This document shows, in pieces, positions 35,969 to 47,367 of a DNA stretch of 64,000 nucleotides (positions within the stretch are counted from its first letter, which is position 1; the number at the start of each line of letters is the position of its first letter). The stretch is from Halicephalobus mephisto. Lineage: Eukaryota > Nematoda > Chromadorea > Rhabditida > Panagrolaimidae. The DNA is taken from assembly GCA_009193035.1 (NCBI GenBank), contig SWDT01000274.1, positions 1-64,000 on the forward strand, written 5' to 3'. A program made the position numbers and the translations under genes. Below the pieces are notes generated by a model. That model was not told the origin of the DNA, searched no databases, and saw only the letters and a program-made list of their open reading frames with translations.

Positions 35969-35993
35969 TGAGTCAGATCTAGAAATGACGTCA
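35969..35993. promoter_or_regulatory. adjacent AP-1 (TGAGTCA) and CRE (TGACGTCA) sites
   Basis: A perfect AP-1 heptamer at 35969-35975 and a perfect palindromic CRE octamer at 35986-35993 lie 10 nt apart, about 200 nt upstream of the likely ATG of the peptide candidate. Such sites bind bZIP factors (CREB, Jun/Fos). Confidence 0.45.
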
Positions 35994-36229
35994 GAGTTAT
36001 GGGAATGTTCAAAACGAAAATCCGTTCTGGAAGGACTGACAGGGACAGATAAAGGGTTTTCGAAATCCCGTACTCTGATTCTTGAGTAAACTAGAACTAA
36101 AAAATAAAAAATTATATTTAATATTTTTATTTTAATCACAATTTGCAGAAATTTAAAAATTAAATAAATTTATTTTTTATATTTTATGAAAATTGATAAG
36201 ACAATAAAAAATTTCTGATGCATTTACAG

Positions 36230-36520
36230 TGATAGAAATATTAAATTTACAAAGATCAAGGTTCTTAGCACGAATATTAAATTTATAAAAATATTTATAG
36301 AGGTTCTAAACACGAATATTAAGCTTATAAAAATATTTATAGAGGTTCTCAACACAAATATTAAACTTATGAAAATTTTTAACGAGGATATTAAAATTCA
36401 TAAAAATCTTTATAGAGATTCTTAAGACGAATATTGAATTTATAAAAATCTTTATAGAGGTTCCTAACACGAATATTAGATTCATGGAAATTTTTATAGA
36501 GATTCTGGACATAAAGTTTA
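36230..36520. repeat. 42-nt minisatellite, about seven copies
   Basis: The unit is AATATTAAATTTATAAAAAT followed by ATTTATAGAGGTTCTAAACACG. It recurs with few changes from about 36237 to 36515; one copy is shortened. Confidence 0.8.
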
Positions 36521-36735
36521 AAGGAAAGCGACTAAACATAAAAATATTTTTGGCAGAGACAGTCCTGATAAAGATCTCTTAACAAGCAAGAAATTGGCCT
36601 AACCCATTTCTACGAGTACGAAGTCAGGAAAAATAGTCTTATACTTTTAATAAGCAACAATGACGACAATATATAAACAATTCAGGAACAATCTGCATAG
36701 CGCAATTAATATTTTTATATATGACTTAATAGTGA

Positions 36736-36945
36736 CACCAACCTCACTATATTTTCATCAATGACGAAGATGCTAGATATTCATCGCAATTTGAAAGAAA
36801 AAGTTCTTTAAATGATGCTCCATTTAAGAATTGTTATAATAATCCTCTTAAAGTAGATTACGAAGAAGATGCTGAAGGTTATCATGAAAGCGTCACTGCT
36901 CTTGCAATTCTTAGTACACTTTCGAAAAATCGCTATACTATTTAG
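36736..36945 (+). other. short open fragment, possible gene relic
   Basis: Seventy codons are open between TGA at 36733 and TAG at 36943 (includes INDEDARYSSQFERKS and VDYEEDAEGYHESVTALAIL). The composition looks protein-like, but no ATG precedes it and no family is recognised. It may be a relic of a mobile element. Confidence 0.25.
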
Positions 36946-37316
36946 TGAAGTTCACAAATCAGATTTAATAAAGTTTATTTATTGTATTGCATTTCAAAAA
37001 TTAGCATTAAAAATTCATCAGTAAATAGTATATGCCATTGACCGCAGTTAATGAATTCATTTAAAAAAATAATACAAATGTATTCAAATAGAGTTGTACA
37101 AAAAATATAACAACAATCGAATTATTAAATACGATTTTTTTTAGAAACATTAATAATAATCATTTATTCCATAACCTCAAAATTGAATAATTAAACCCGA
37201 TAATCGAATGCGGTTCATTACTAAAATGTACACAAAAGTATAAAAATGAAATCTCTTACAATTCTGAAGTAAGTTCTCTTTCTATTTTTCCCTAGTAAGT
37301 CTGTCAATACCACAGA

Positions 37317-38674
37317 TTATATCAAGTTTTCTTTAGAACAACCATAAGAAGAAACACAAGAGAGTGATTTTTCGTCGAATTCTTCCTTAGGAGGACAATG
37401 AATACGGTTAGGATCTCCATACAAGCATCTGTAGAAACGTGTGCAACTTTCTGGATCAGCAAAGGCTCCTTTCTCACTTGGACAAGTAAATTCTGAAATT
37501 CAAAAAGCTTTAAAAATACTTTCTCAAACAGTTTACCATCAATTGCATCGGTGTTTAATTCCTCTAGATATGTCTTGATCGAATCCACTATTGGGTATTC
37601 GCCTTCACCACAGATTCCGTTGAAATCATCTAAATCAAGACTCCATACAAACGCCCCTCCGAACCCATTTTTTTTAGCCCAGTGCATCTTTATTCTGATT
37701 GATTCAATATCATCATATCCATACCACAGATCATCGCTGACCATATATGGTACTTTCATGGTATCATCCCAGAACCTCTTTCCTTTCAGTTTACAGAGTT
37801 CATAATAAGCTGCAGTTTCCCCTTTTGCAGTGTATATCTGTTTTGCACTCTCTTCTTTTTTCGGAGCCCCAATTACTGTATTGTTGGGATCTGCTAGTTT
37901 CCATCCTATTCCAAAAGTGCCAATTCCCATCAGGATTTTCTCCTTCGGCATCCCCTTCTCCGCCCAGTAGCTGAGAGCAGCAGCTGCACTCCAATTATCA
38001 GAATCGTTGTTGGAAGAATACAAAGAACTATGGTGATGAACTCCAGGTTTCGAATTTGAGTACATACTATATGTTTCTACATCGATGTAATCTACCGACT
38101 CAGCCAAGGAATGAACATCATACACAGTATCGATAACGGATTTTTTGGGACAAACAGCCAGTGTGATGATTTTGTTTCCAGCAGCAGTTTTTAGTTCCTT
38201 CATAAACAATGCGAAATTGGTCTTGATGTCCGATATATTGAAGATCCATTCGATATCAATGCCATCAAAATTATACTGATCGATAAGTTCAATAGCAGAA
38301 TCAATAAATTTTTTTCTGTTTTCTGGATTCGAAAGCAGTTCTTTTTTTTGGATGTCATTATAAAAACGAAATATGAAGGAAAGGCTAACCTTTAATTCAG
38401 GCTGCTTCTCTTTCAATTTTACGACGCTTTCAAAGTATCCACTTCGGGGTCCATCGGAGAGGTCAGTGGAATATATAGCATTTGCGGTGTAGGTATTGTT
38501 TGCAGTTCCACCAGTGTAGAATATATGAGTACACAAACCAGGAGGGTAGTTTTTAGGGTCGTAATTAGCGGGGGATGGACGGCGCTGGGCCCAGCTAGCA
38601 ATATAACATCCTCTGATATATGTTGAGCCCACTGTCGGAGAGATTGTTAATAGGAAAAATAGAAAACTGTTCAT
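37317..38674 (-). CDS. chitinase-like protein, one GH18 domain plus CBM14 (locus 3)
   Basis: Exons 38674-37537 and 37492-37317 join in phase 1 for 437 residues: signal peptide (MNSFLFFLLTISPTVGS), GH18, a very short linker (LNTDAIDG) and CBM14 (EFTCPSEKG to SLSCVSSYGCS, tail KENLI). The strand-4 motif is DGIDIEWI, so the catalytic Glu is Ile and the third Asp is Glu. Strand 6 is ETYSMYS, lacking the Asp. The late Trp is kept (GGAFVWSLDLDDFNG). It should be catalytically dead, while still able to fold and bind sugar. The last 430 nt are almost identical to the pseudogene at 9.8 kb. The long out-of-frame extension of the GH18 ORF past 37537 is intron read-through. Confidence 0.9.
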
Positions 38675-38727
38675 CGTTATAATTCACCAAAGTAGGAAAG
38701 TTCGTTTTTTAAATCAATAAATCTTAA

Positions 38728-38876
38728 TGATTCCGTCTTTTGGACGATCATTATTGACATTTGTTTCTTCATTAGAAAAACTTCCATCTCCAAAGACGTC
38801 TAATGTAGTTGTTCAAGAAATTACACGATTGTTCGTTTTTCAGAATTTATTTTTCATAGTCTAAATTTTCAAACAA
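38728..38876 (-). promoter_or_regulatory. duplicated upstream block, chitinase-like locus 3
   Basis: Starting 54 nt upstream of the ATG, about 147 nt (from TGATTCCGTCTTTTGGACGA) are identical, apart from one base near 38841, to the block upstream of locus 4. Between block and ATG the coding strand has TTGATTTAAAAAACG. Shared position and sequence point to common control, or to a recent duplication that carried the promoter. Confidence 0.65.
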
Positions 38877-39707
38877 ATAGTCATTTACTTTCCAACCTTA
38901 TTTCAGTGATGAATAATTATTACATTGTAAACCATTCTGTTCAACCATAGAATTTTTGACATGTATATTTATAGATTTCGACAGAATATCGAACATGAGT
39001 AAACGGATCTGTACTTTTGATTCAAAGTTAAGAGTTTGTCTATAGAATTCTGCATAGAATTGGAATTTGAAAATAATTTTTGAATAATCTTTAATTTTTC
39101 ATAATTTTCTGAACTCATCATGAGTGTTATTTGGAATTGTTCTTTAATTACTCAAGTTTCAGTAAACGGTTTCTCAAAAGTAAAAATGAATTCTTGAAAA
39201 TGGTTCTTCAGAAAACTAATTTGTGATAAAAATTGTGAAAAATTATGGAAAACGTTCCTAAAATCATCCTGATTACTGTATTCTCTTAGGATAACTCGAG
39301 TATTACAGGATGAATCATAAGTTGCCTTTATTATGTACAAGACAAATGATCCTTCGATTTTAATAAAAATTAAAAGTAGAGGATGCATTTCTGAAGATAT
39401 TATTTAAAAAGATCCTGACGTCTGCAAAGTATATTCAAATCTTGTGTTCTGTATTTGTGTACATTCTGGAGACTCCTTGGATTTGTGTTCAATAGACATT
39501 GTCCCAGATCCTAATGCCCTCTTCCATAAACTCCAAGGGTTCATCGTTCAGTAATGAGTCAATCATTATGTCTCCCTTAAAAAGTTGTTCATAACCGTCT
39601 ATACTATATTGTATAATTGGGTAGATATCCCCTATGATGTGATTAATTTTTAAAGCATTTATCATTTGCTTGCTTAATAAATCACTTTGTAGGTTCATTC
39701 GCTCACA
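38877..39707. other. spacer between chitinase-like loci 3 and 4
   Basis: Two minus-strand ORFs (39388-39152, with EYSNQDDFRNVFHNFSQFL; 39698-39489, with DIYPIIQYSIDGYEQLFKG) look protein-like but match nothing I know and have no clear splice link. They may be relics. Confidence 0.35.
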
Positions 39708-42700
39708 TCAGTATCTTTCAGAACAACCATAAGCAGGAACACAAGATAGTGTCTTTTCATCGAATTCTTTTTTTGGAGGACAGTGAATACGACTGGGACG
39801 ATTGTACAGACATCTATAATAACGTGTACAACGCACAGGATCGGGAAAGGTGCCTTTCGGACTTGGACACGAAAATCCTGAAATTAATTTTGAAATCTTA
39901 AAAATACTTTCTCAAAACCAGTTACGTTCTAAATATCTTTTAACTGCTTTTGTTAATGGATACGTTCCATTGCCACAGATTCCGTTGAAATCATCGTAAT
40001 CTAGAGTATCTACAGACACTCCTCCAAATTCGTTTCTTATAATCCAGTACATCTTTAGTTTGATAGATTCATCATCATCATATCCGTACCAAAGATCATC
40101 GATGACCATATACGGTACTTTCATATTGTTATCCCAAAACCTTTTTCCTCCAAGTTTACAGAGTTCATAATAAGCTGCGAATCCACCTTCATGACTATAT
40201 ACCTGCGTTGGAAGATCTTCTTTTTTCGGAGCCCCAACGACTGTGTTATCGGGATCTGCCAGTCTCCATCCTTTCCCGAAAGTGGCAATTCCCATCAGGA
40301 TTTTCTCCTTTGGCATGCCTTTCTCCACCCAGTAATTGAGAGCAGCAGCTACATTTACATCATAAGAATACTTTTCACGAGGATATAAAGAACTGTGATG
40401 CTGAACACCAGAATTAAAGTTTGAGTACATAGCAAGGGCTAGCACATTCACGAAATCTACTACCTTAGCTAATAATGAGACATTGTATATATTATCAATA
40501 AACTTTTTGTAAGGTGAAGCGCTCAGGGTAAGGAGTTTCTCTCCAACAGCAGCTTTTAATTCCTTCATAAATAATGAAAAATTTGCCTTGATATCCGATG
40601 TAGAGAATTCCATATCAATATCAATGCCATCAAAATCGTATTGATCAATAAGTTTAACAGCAGAGTCGATAAACGTTTTTCTGTTTTCTGGGTTTGAAAA
40701 CAGTTCTTTTTGTTTGGTAGAATTGACATTACGAAATATGAAGGAAAGACTGACCTTTAATCCAGCTTGTTTTTCTTTCAACTTGATGATCCTTTCAAAG
40801 TATCCACTTCGGGGTCCATTGGAGAGATCAGTGTAATCCATGACTTTCCCGGTGTAGTTATCATTCATAGACGCCCCAACATAGATTATATGGGTGCAGA
40901 GTCCAGGAACATAGTTTTCTGGATAAAACTCAGCAGAAGTTGGGCGATTACGAGTCCAACTGAGCACGTAACATGCTCTTATGTATTCTGAAATCGCTTC
41001 CGAAGCTTTTAAGGTGTTTTTTAAAAAAATACTCACGTTCATTCACCTCTTCCAATGATATAATTGTATTGTTGTCCGTTTCTTCAGGAGCTTCAGTTAC
41101 AATAGTGTACGCTTCTTCAGGAACCTTGGTCACGTCAGTGTCTAATTCCATAGAAGATGTAGTCACATTTGTGTCTAGTTCTTCGAGATATGTCTTTATT
41201 GTTTCTGTCAATGGATACTTCCCTTCGCCACAAATCCCGTTGAAATCATCCCTTTCAAGAAGCCATACGAATGCTCCTCCGAACCCGTTTTCCTTGATCC
41301 ATTCCATCTTTAGTTTGATTGACTCAACGTCGTCATATCCGTACCAGAGATCATCGCTGACAATATAGGGCACTTTCATAGTATCCTCCCAAAATCGCTT
41401 TCCTTCTAATGCACAGATTTCATAATAAGCTGCGAGTCCACTTTCATTTGTATATGGTTGTATCGGACGATCTTCTTTTTTCGGAGCCCCAATTACTGTG
41501 TTATTGGGATCTGCCAGTCTCCATCCTTCTCCATGACTGGCAATTCCCATCAGGATTTTCTTCTTCGGCATCCCCTTTTCTACCCAGTAGTTGAGAGCAA
41601 AAGCTACATTTACATCGTAGGGATCCCTTTCACGGGAATATAAGGGACTGGGGTGTTGAATACCAAGTTTCAAACTTGCGTAGATGTCATAGGTTTTCAC
41701 ATTAACGAAATCTACTATCTCAGCTAAGGTAGAGACATCATATGCATTATCAATCACGTATCTGTAGGGTGAAACATGCAACGTAACGATTTTGTCCTTA
41801 ACAGCGGCTCTCAATTGCTTCATAAACAACGTAAAATCTGTTTTGGTATCTAATGCACTGAATTCCCACTCAATATCAATACCATCGAAATTATATTCAT
41901 TGACAAGTTCAACAATAAAATAAATAAAATCTTTTTTAGTTTCTGAACTTGAAAGCAGTTCTTTTATTTGTGTATCATTGAAACCATCAAATTGGAAACA
42001 AAGACTGACCTTCAATCCAGGTTGCTTCTCTTTCAACTTCACAACTTCTGCAAAGTATTCATTTTGGGATTCGTCGGTGAATTCAGTGGAATTCATAGCT
42101 TCTGTAGTGTAGTTTTCATTCACAGTCCAACCAACATAGAATATATGGGTACATAGACCAGGGATGTAATTCTGTAGGTCATAAGAAATGTTAGTTTGAT
42201 TGGAATAGGTCTTTCCGTTGATGTAACATGCTCTTATATATTCTGAATTCACTTTAAAAGTTTTCAAGATATTTTTGTAAAATCAACACTTACCTTTATT
42301 TGATTCTTCAAGAGAGTTAGTCCCATCACTGCTTTCATTCTCTAAATACTTTTTCACCACTTTTGTTAAAGGGTATTTGTTTTTACTACAAACTCCGTTG
42401 AAATCGTCGCAATCTAAAGTCGAGACGAACGCTCCTCCGAATCCGTTTTCCTTGATCCAGTGCATCTTAAGTTTGATTGACTCAACGTCATCATACCCGT
42501 ACCAGAAGTTACCACTGACTATATACGGTACTTTCATGGTATCATCCCAGAACCTCTTTCCTTCCAGTTTGCAGATTTCGTAATAAGCGGCAAATCCAGA
42601 TATATTGGTGTATTTTTGTGGAAGAGCTAAGTTTTTTACAGGAGCTCCAATTCCTTTTTCTTCGGGATTTTTAAGCATCCATCCTCTTCCATGAGTGTTA

Positions 42701-43449
42701 ATTCCCATCAGGAGTTTATTTTTTGGCATTCCTTTTTGTGCCCAGTAATTGAGAGCATAAGCTGCATTCCAATTTGAGGAATCACTTTTGGGGGAATATA
42801 GAGGACTGTGATGGTTGACTTTAGGCTGCCATCCCCAATAGTAATCAAAGGTCCTCACATTTACGAAATCCACTGATTTGGCCAAAGAAGACACATCATA
42901 TCCAGTATCAATCACGGACGGCTGGGAGAAAACGGTTACCGTAATCGTTTTTCCTCCAGAAGCGGCTTTCAATTCTTCCATAAACAGTGCAAAATTCGCC
43001 TTGTCGTCTGCATCTGGATACAACCAATCAATTCCAATGCCATCGAAATCATTATAATTGACGATGTTAATAGCGGAGGCGATAAACTTTTTTCTGGATG
43101 TGGAACTTGAAAGCAGTTCTTTTATCGGCAGATTAAAATTTACTCCATTCCGGAAGGAAAGGATGACCTTCAATCCAGGTTGTTTTTCTTTCAAACTAAC
43201 AACATGATTAAACTGTGAAGTATTTGATCCATGGAGGTCAGTGATGTAAACAACGCCTCCTGTGTAATACTTAGTAACGATCCCGCCGATGTACAATATG
43301 TGGGTACATAAGCCAGGAATATAATCTTCTGGATGGAAATCAGCAGGAGGTGGACGATCCCGAGCCCAACTGTTGAAGTAACATGCACTTACATATTCTG
43401 AGTTTATCGAAGGAAATATTAACAATAGAAAAAGTAAAAAATACTTCAT
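39708..43449 (-). CDS. chitinase-like protein, three GH18 domains plus CBM14 (locus 4)
   Basis: Five segments read as one gene. Exons 43449-42294, 42242-41037, 40987-39926 and 39877-39708 join in phase 1 at every junction, giving 1197 residues: signal peptide (MKYFLLFLLLIFPSINS), GH18-1, GH18-2, GH18-3, CBM14 (FSCPSPKG to AYGCSERY). GH18-1 has DGIGIDWL (Glu to Leu) and lacks the late Trp (GGAFVSTLD). GH18-2 has DGIDIEWE, keeps KTYDIY and FVWLLERDDFNG, and is the most nearly canonical domain of the window, with only Asp to Glu at the third acid. GH18-3 has an intact acid set (DGIDIDME) but lost the strand-6 Asp (LALAMYS) and the late Trp (GGVSVDTLD). Introns of about 50 nt fall exactly before EY-IRACY at each internal domain. 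Ser/Thr/Glu-rich linkers separate the domains. Confidence 0.9.
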
Positions 43450-43501
43450 TGCGATTTACTAAAATGAGAGAGTTGGTTTTTAAATCGATTCATTTTCTCG
43501 G

Positions 43502-43650
43502 TGATTCCGTCTTTTGGACGATCATTATTGACATTTGTTTCTTCATTAGAAAAACTTCCATCTCCAAAGACGTCTAATGTAGTTGTTCAAGAAATTACAC
43601 GATTGTTCGTTTTTCGGAATTTATTTTTCATAGTCTAAATTTTCAAACAG
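43502..43650 (-). promoter_or_regulatory. duplicated upstream block, chitinase-like locus 4
   Basis: Starting 53 nt upstream of the ATG is the near-identical partner of the block at 38728-38876. The coding strand then has TCGATTTAAAAACCAACTC before the ATG, and a CATTTTAG site 10 nt from the ATG that may accept a spliced leader. Confidence 0.65.
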
Positions 43651-44040
43651 ATATCCGATTTCGACGAAATTACTGAATAAAGAATTTTAAAAAACTTATT
43701 TTATTTTTAAAAATAAACTCATTTTTTTATTTTATTTCATTTTTAAAAATAAACTCATTTTTTTTATTTTATTTGAAATGGATCTAATTTCGAAAAATTA
43801 AAATAATTTTCTACGATAAAATTTTATCAACTAAATAAATTTGAGAATTTTGAGTAATTTTGAAATTTTTCTATATGTACTTTTGGTTTCGTCAAGTGAC
43901 GATTAGATAAAGTTTCGTTCAAACTAAAAAGAAAAAATTATTCGACGTGGCGTTCTGGGGAAAAATCATTATGTAACTTATTTGATGTATATTTGTAATC
44001 GTTAAAATAAAAAATAGTAATTTTTACTAGAATAAAAGGA

Positions 44041-44400
44041 AGATAAAAATTTAGATATTTCTTCCCACATAACTACAGTCAAAAGTGTTATTTATGGCTT
44101 ACAGTATTCCATATCCCCTGATATTCAGGCTATCGTTTTATGTCTTTTTAGTTTAGTTTTCTATCTCAACAGTAACCTAATAATAAATAAAATTATATTG
44201 ATTAAAAATTAATTATTATGATAGCAAATAAAATCACAATAATCATCTTTATTAGCACAATAAGACACAGATAAAAATTTATGCATTTTTTCCCACATAA
44301 CTACAGTCAAAAGTGTTATTTATGGCTTACAGTATTCTACATCCCCTGATATTCAGGCTATCGCTTTAAATTCTTTCTTTCTAGCATAGCTTCTGTCCCT
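44041..44400. repeat. direct repeat of a conserved noncoding block of about 100-140 nt
   Basis: Two copies begin AGATAAAAATTTA at 44041 and 44269. They share a 47-nt identical core (TCCCACATAACTACAGTCAA onward) and then CCCCTGATATTCAGGCTATC, which contains a small hairpin (CCTGA-tat-TCAGG). Similarity fades near an ACAGTAA box at about 44169 and 44395. The higher GC and better conservation than the flanks suggest a functional RNA or element; identity is unknown. Confidence 0.6.
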
Positions 44401-44698
44401 ACAGTAATCTTTATTTAATTTTCGACGAATATATTTCTAAAATAAGAAAATCAGATAATTACAAAGATTTAATATATCGAAAATCGAAAAAATTAAACAA
44501 AGTCGCTTATTAGGTCAACGAGCATTCAATAAGCTATTTTTAAATTATTTATTTTTATTTAATTAATTTCAATAATTCGTTTTATTAATAGGTATATTTT
44601 TTCATCATTTACAGTTATCTAGGCAGTTCCTCAAAAAACATTTTAAAAAATGAAAAAGCAAGTGTCCAGATTTACAGGTTTTTCAGATTATCTCGTTT

Positions 44699-44925
44699 CA
44701 AAAAGTGTTTAATAGAACTAGATTACATATTTTGAATGTACTTTTAAAAAAAATTGAATTTGATATATGAATACTTTTCAAAGTTTATTTTGGATAGTGA
44801 CTTTTTGTAGGATTCAGGTTTTTTATTAGTTGCTTTTAGAAAAGTGTTTAATAAAACTAGATTACATATTTTGAATGTACTTTTAAAAAAAATTGAACTT
44901 GATATATGAACCTTTTTGAAAGGTT
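44699..44925. repeat. direct repeat of about 85 nt
   Basis: AAAAGTGTTTAATAGAACTA and the following 60 nt, through TTGATATATGAA, occur at 44701 and again at 44840 with few changes. The spacing is 139 nt. Confidence 0.65.
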
Positions 44926-45599
44926 TTTTGAGTCAAGTGTTTCTTAAAACGGAAAACTAGAATTTCGGACAAACTTTATTTTATCCGTTTACAATTCTCA
45001 GTAATTTACTTTATTTATTTTCAATATAAACTTCTCCTAAATTTTGTTTTTTGAAACTTTTTTTTGAATTTTAATTTTTTGTAAATTTTACAAATTTCAT
45101 TTTTGAATAAAAAATTTCCCAAAGATTTACGACATTCAGAAATGGAATTCTATGATAAAAATTGAATTATATTGCAAATCTAGGTTGTAATAAAAACTGA
45201 CATTCGGGGATTTTTAGGATTTAGTTGGCATCCAACTCCTCGATTTTCAAAAATCCTAAAATTTTGCACAAAATATTTCAAATTCAACTCTGATTTTGTA
45301 TTTTTATATTCCAACTTCTTAGTTTTCTAATTTAAATTAATTAGAATTTGATTTAAATTTAATTCAGAAGATTTAAGTAAATTCAAAATTTTATTGTCGA
45401 TCGAGCTAAAACTAACATTTAAATTTTCGCGCCAGTTGGATTTGTGTGCAGATGGATGTTTGGCCTTTTGTCTAGACTGCGAGTTGTCTTTCCAACGAAA
45501 CTCGTGCATTTTGTGCTACGTTGCCTATCTTTCGGTTTTCGTTTTGAACAGACGGTGTTCGTTTGCTTGTAATTTGTTATTTTCAGGCAGATACGGGAG

Positions 45600-47367
45600 A
45601 TGGGGAGGAGTAAGAACAAAAATTTCTCAGATGCCAAAAGGACTAAAACGGTGAAAAATACCAAAGATGTTCATTTTAATGACGTAGGAGATGGGTCTCA
45701 AAGTGACAAAGAGTAAGTTTCCGTGTGATTTTGACTTGTTTGATATATGAATTGTCTAGGTATTTGCCTCCTAATGGAAAAGGACTGCATTCGGTGCCTT
45801 CCGCCGGGGCTTTGCTGCTGATGGAGCGCCAGAAGATCGTCCTCTGGAGACACCCGGTCACCTGCATCTACTATTGCCTCATGGAGATTCTATGGTTGCT
45901 GTACGAAGGAATGAGGGCGTAAGTTCACCATGTTGTTCCGACCTTTCATATGAAAATTCAGATTACTGAGGCACAAACTATCCGTCTTATTGGGAAGTTT
46001 ACTCATCGGAGGCTTTATATATTTGTACCATCTTCCCGGTAACCACCAACTATACATTGCACCTCTGGAGAAGCAAATTCGATGGTGTCTTTACTGGGTT
46101 GGTCTCGGGGTGCTGTCGTCTATCGGATTAGGAACTGGGCTTCACACGTTCCTGATCTACCTCGGTCCTCACATTGCCCGAGTTACTCTAGCCGCCTATG
46201 AATGTAATTCCCTCGACTTCCCGAACTATCCTGACGAAGTTGAATGTCCTGAAACCTCCGGAGCTGTGGCCGCTAGTGCTGTTACCATCTGGGCGATTGT
46301 CAGCAAGGTTCGTATCGAGTCCTTGATGTGGGGTGCTGGCACGGCTATCGGTGAATTGCCGCCTTATTTTGTCGCTCGAGGGGCCCGTCTCAGTGGAGAA
46401 TCCCCAGATGACGAAGAATATAGAGAATTCCTGGCTTTACAACAGAAGGAGAAAGTCACAGAAGAAGCCACTTGGTTGGATCGAATGAAGTTAACAATTG
46501 AAAGAATTGTGAAAAATACTGGATTCTTTGGAATTTTGTTGTTCGCTTCTATTCCTAATCCTTTCTTCGATTTTGCCGGTATAACTTGTGGACATTTTCT
46601 GATACCGTTTTGGACGTTCTTTGGAGCTACTTTGATCGGAAAGGCCATCATGAAGATGCACATCCAAATGTTCTTTGTGATACTTGCCTTCAGTCAACAT
46701 CACGTGGAGAACCTCCTGGACTACATCGGGAAAATCCCCGGCATTGGACCTATGTCTCAAGACGTTTTAACCAAATTTTTCAACAAACAAAAAGAAAAAT
46801 TCCACAGATCTCCCGGAACGAATGTAGAACAAGTAAGTTTGGTAATTTTTATAAAAATAATATTTTCGATAGGATTTTTGGATGTTATGGTTTTCGACGT
46901 ATCTATTGATAGTTTCATATTTGAAAAATCCTAAAAAACGGAGGATTTTAGATCCTGCATATCATAATCCAGAAGACTAGATTTATTTAGATGAAATATA
47001 TTTCTAGAATGTTGATTACGGAATCATTGCGAAGAATTCGAATTTTGGGCTACTTTAATTCCGAAGAATTTCTAAAAGTTCTTTTCGAGACAGTCTTTTA
47101 AGAGTTTTGTGATATGAATAATAACGAAATTGTACAAGATTATAAAATAGCCATTATGAAGATCCAAATTCTAAGCGATATTAGTTCCTAATATGTTTTT
47201 GCGAAAATTCCGAAATCATGATTTTTTAATTTCAGGAAGTCACTATTCTTCAATGGATTATCAATGGAGCTGTCAGTCTGCTAATTATTGGGTTCCTTAT
47301 TTCTATTCTAAACTCTCTTGCTCAACGATATCATAAGCGAATTAGTGATGCGAAGAAGAAACAGTAA
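45600..47367 (+). CDS. epg-3: vacuole membrane protein 1 (VMP1 / EPG-3)
   Basis: VMP1 is an ER membrane scramblase needed for autophagosome formation and for lipid droplet and ER contact control. Exons 45600-45712, 45760-45918, 45962-46832 and 47236-47367 join in phase for 424 residues, close to the human length. Order: a basic N-terminus (MGRSKNKNFSDAKRTK), a first membrane helix near residue 70 (PVTCIYYCLMEILWLLYEG), more helices, then the conserved VTT/DedA core. The core includes GLGTGLHTFLIYLGPHIAR, GAGTAIGELPPYFVARGARL near residue 220, and ASIPNPFFDFAGITCGHFLI. A C-terminal helix (AVSLLIIGFLISILNSLAQR) precedes a lysine-rich end (AKKKQ), a possible ER-retention signal. The 403-nt last intron is long for this genome. 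Symbol follows the C. elegans orthologue name. Confidence 0.93.

Larger units (their letters stand above)
43651..45599. other. intergenic region upstream of VMP1
   Basis: Apart from the two direct repeats at 44.04-44.40 and 44.70-44.93 kb it is AT-rich. A GC-richer stretch from 45420, ending in TTATTTTCAG at 45586, is the likely VMP1 5' region with a trans-splice acceptor 14 nt before the ATG. Confidence 0.45.

Noticed and set aside
45327..45664. ORFs on both strands upstream of VMP1
   Set aside because: They overlap the GC-richer 5' region of VMP1 and match no family.
46364..46909. Alternative-frame ORFs within VMP1
   Set aside because: They are shadows of the conserved VMP1 core exon.
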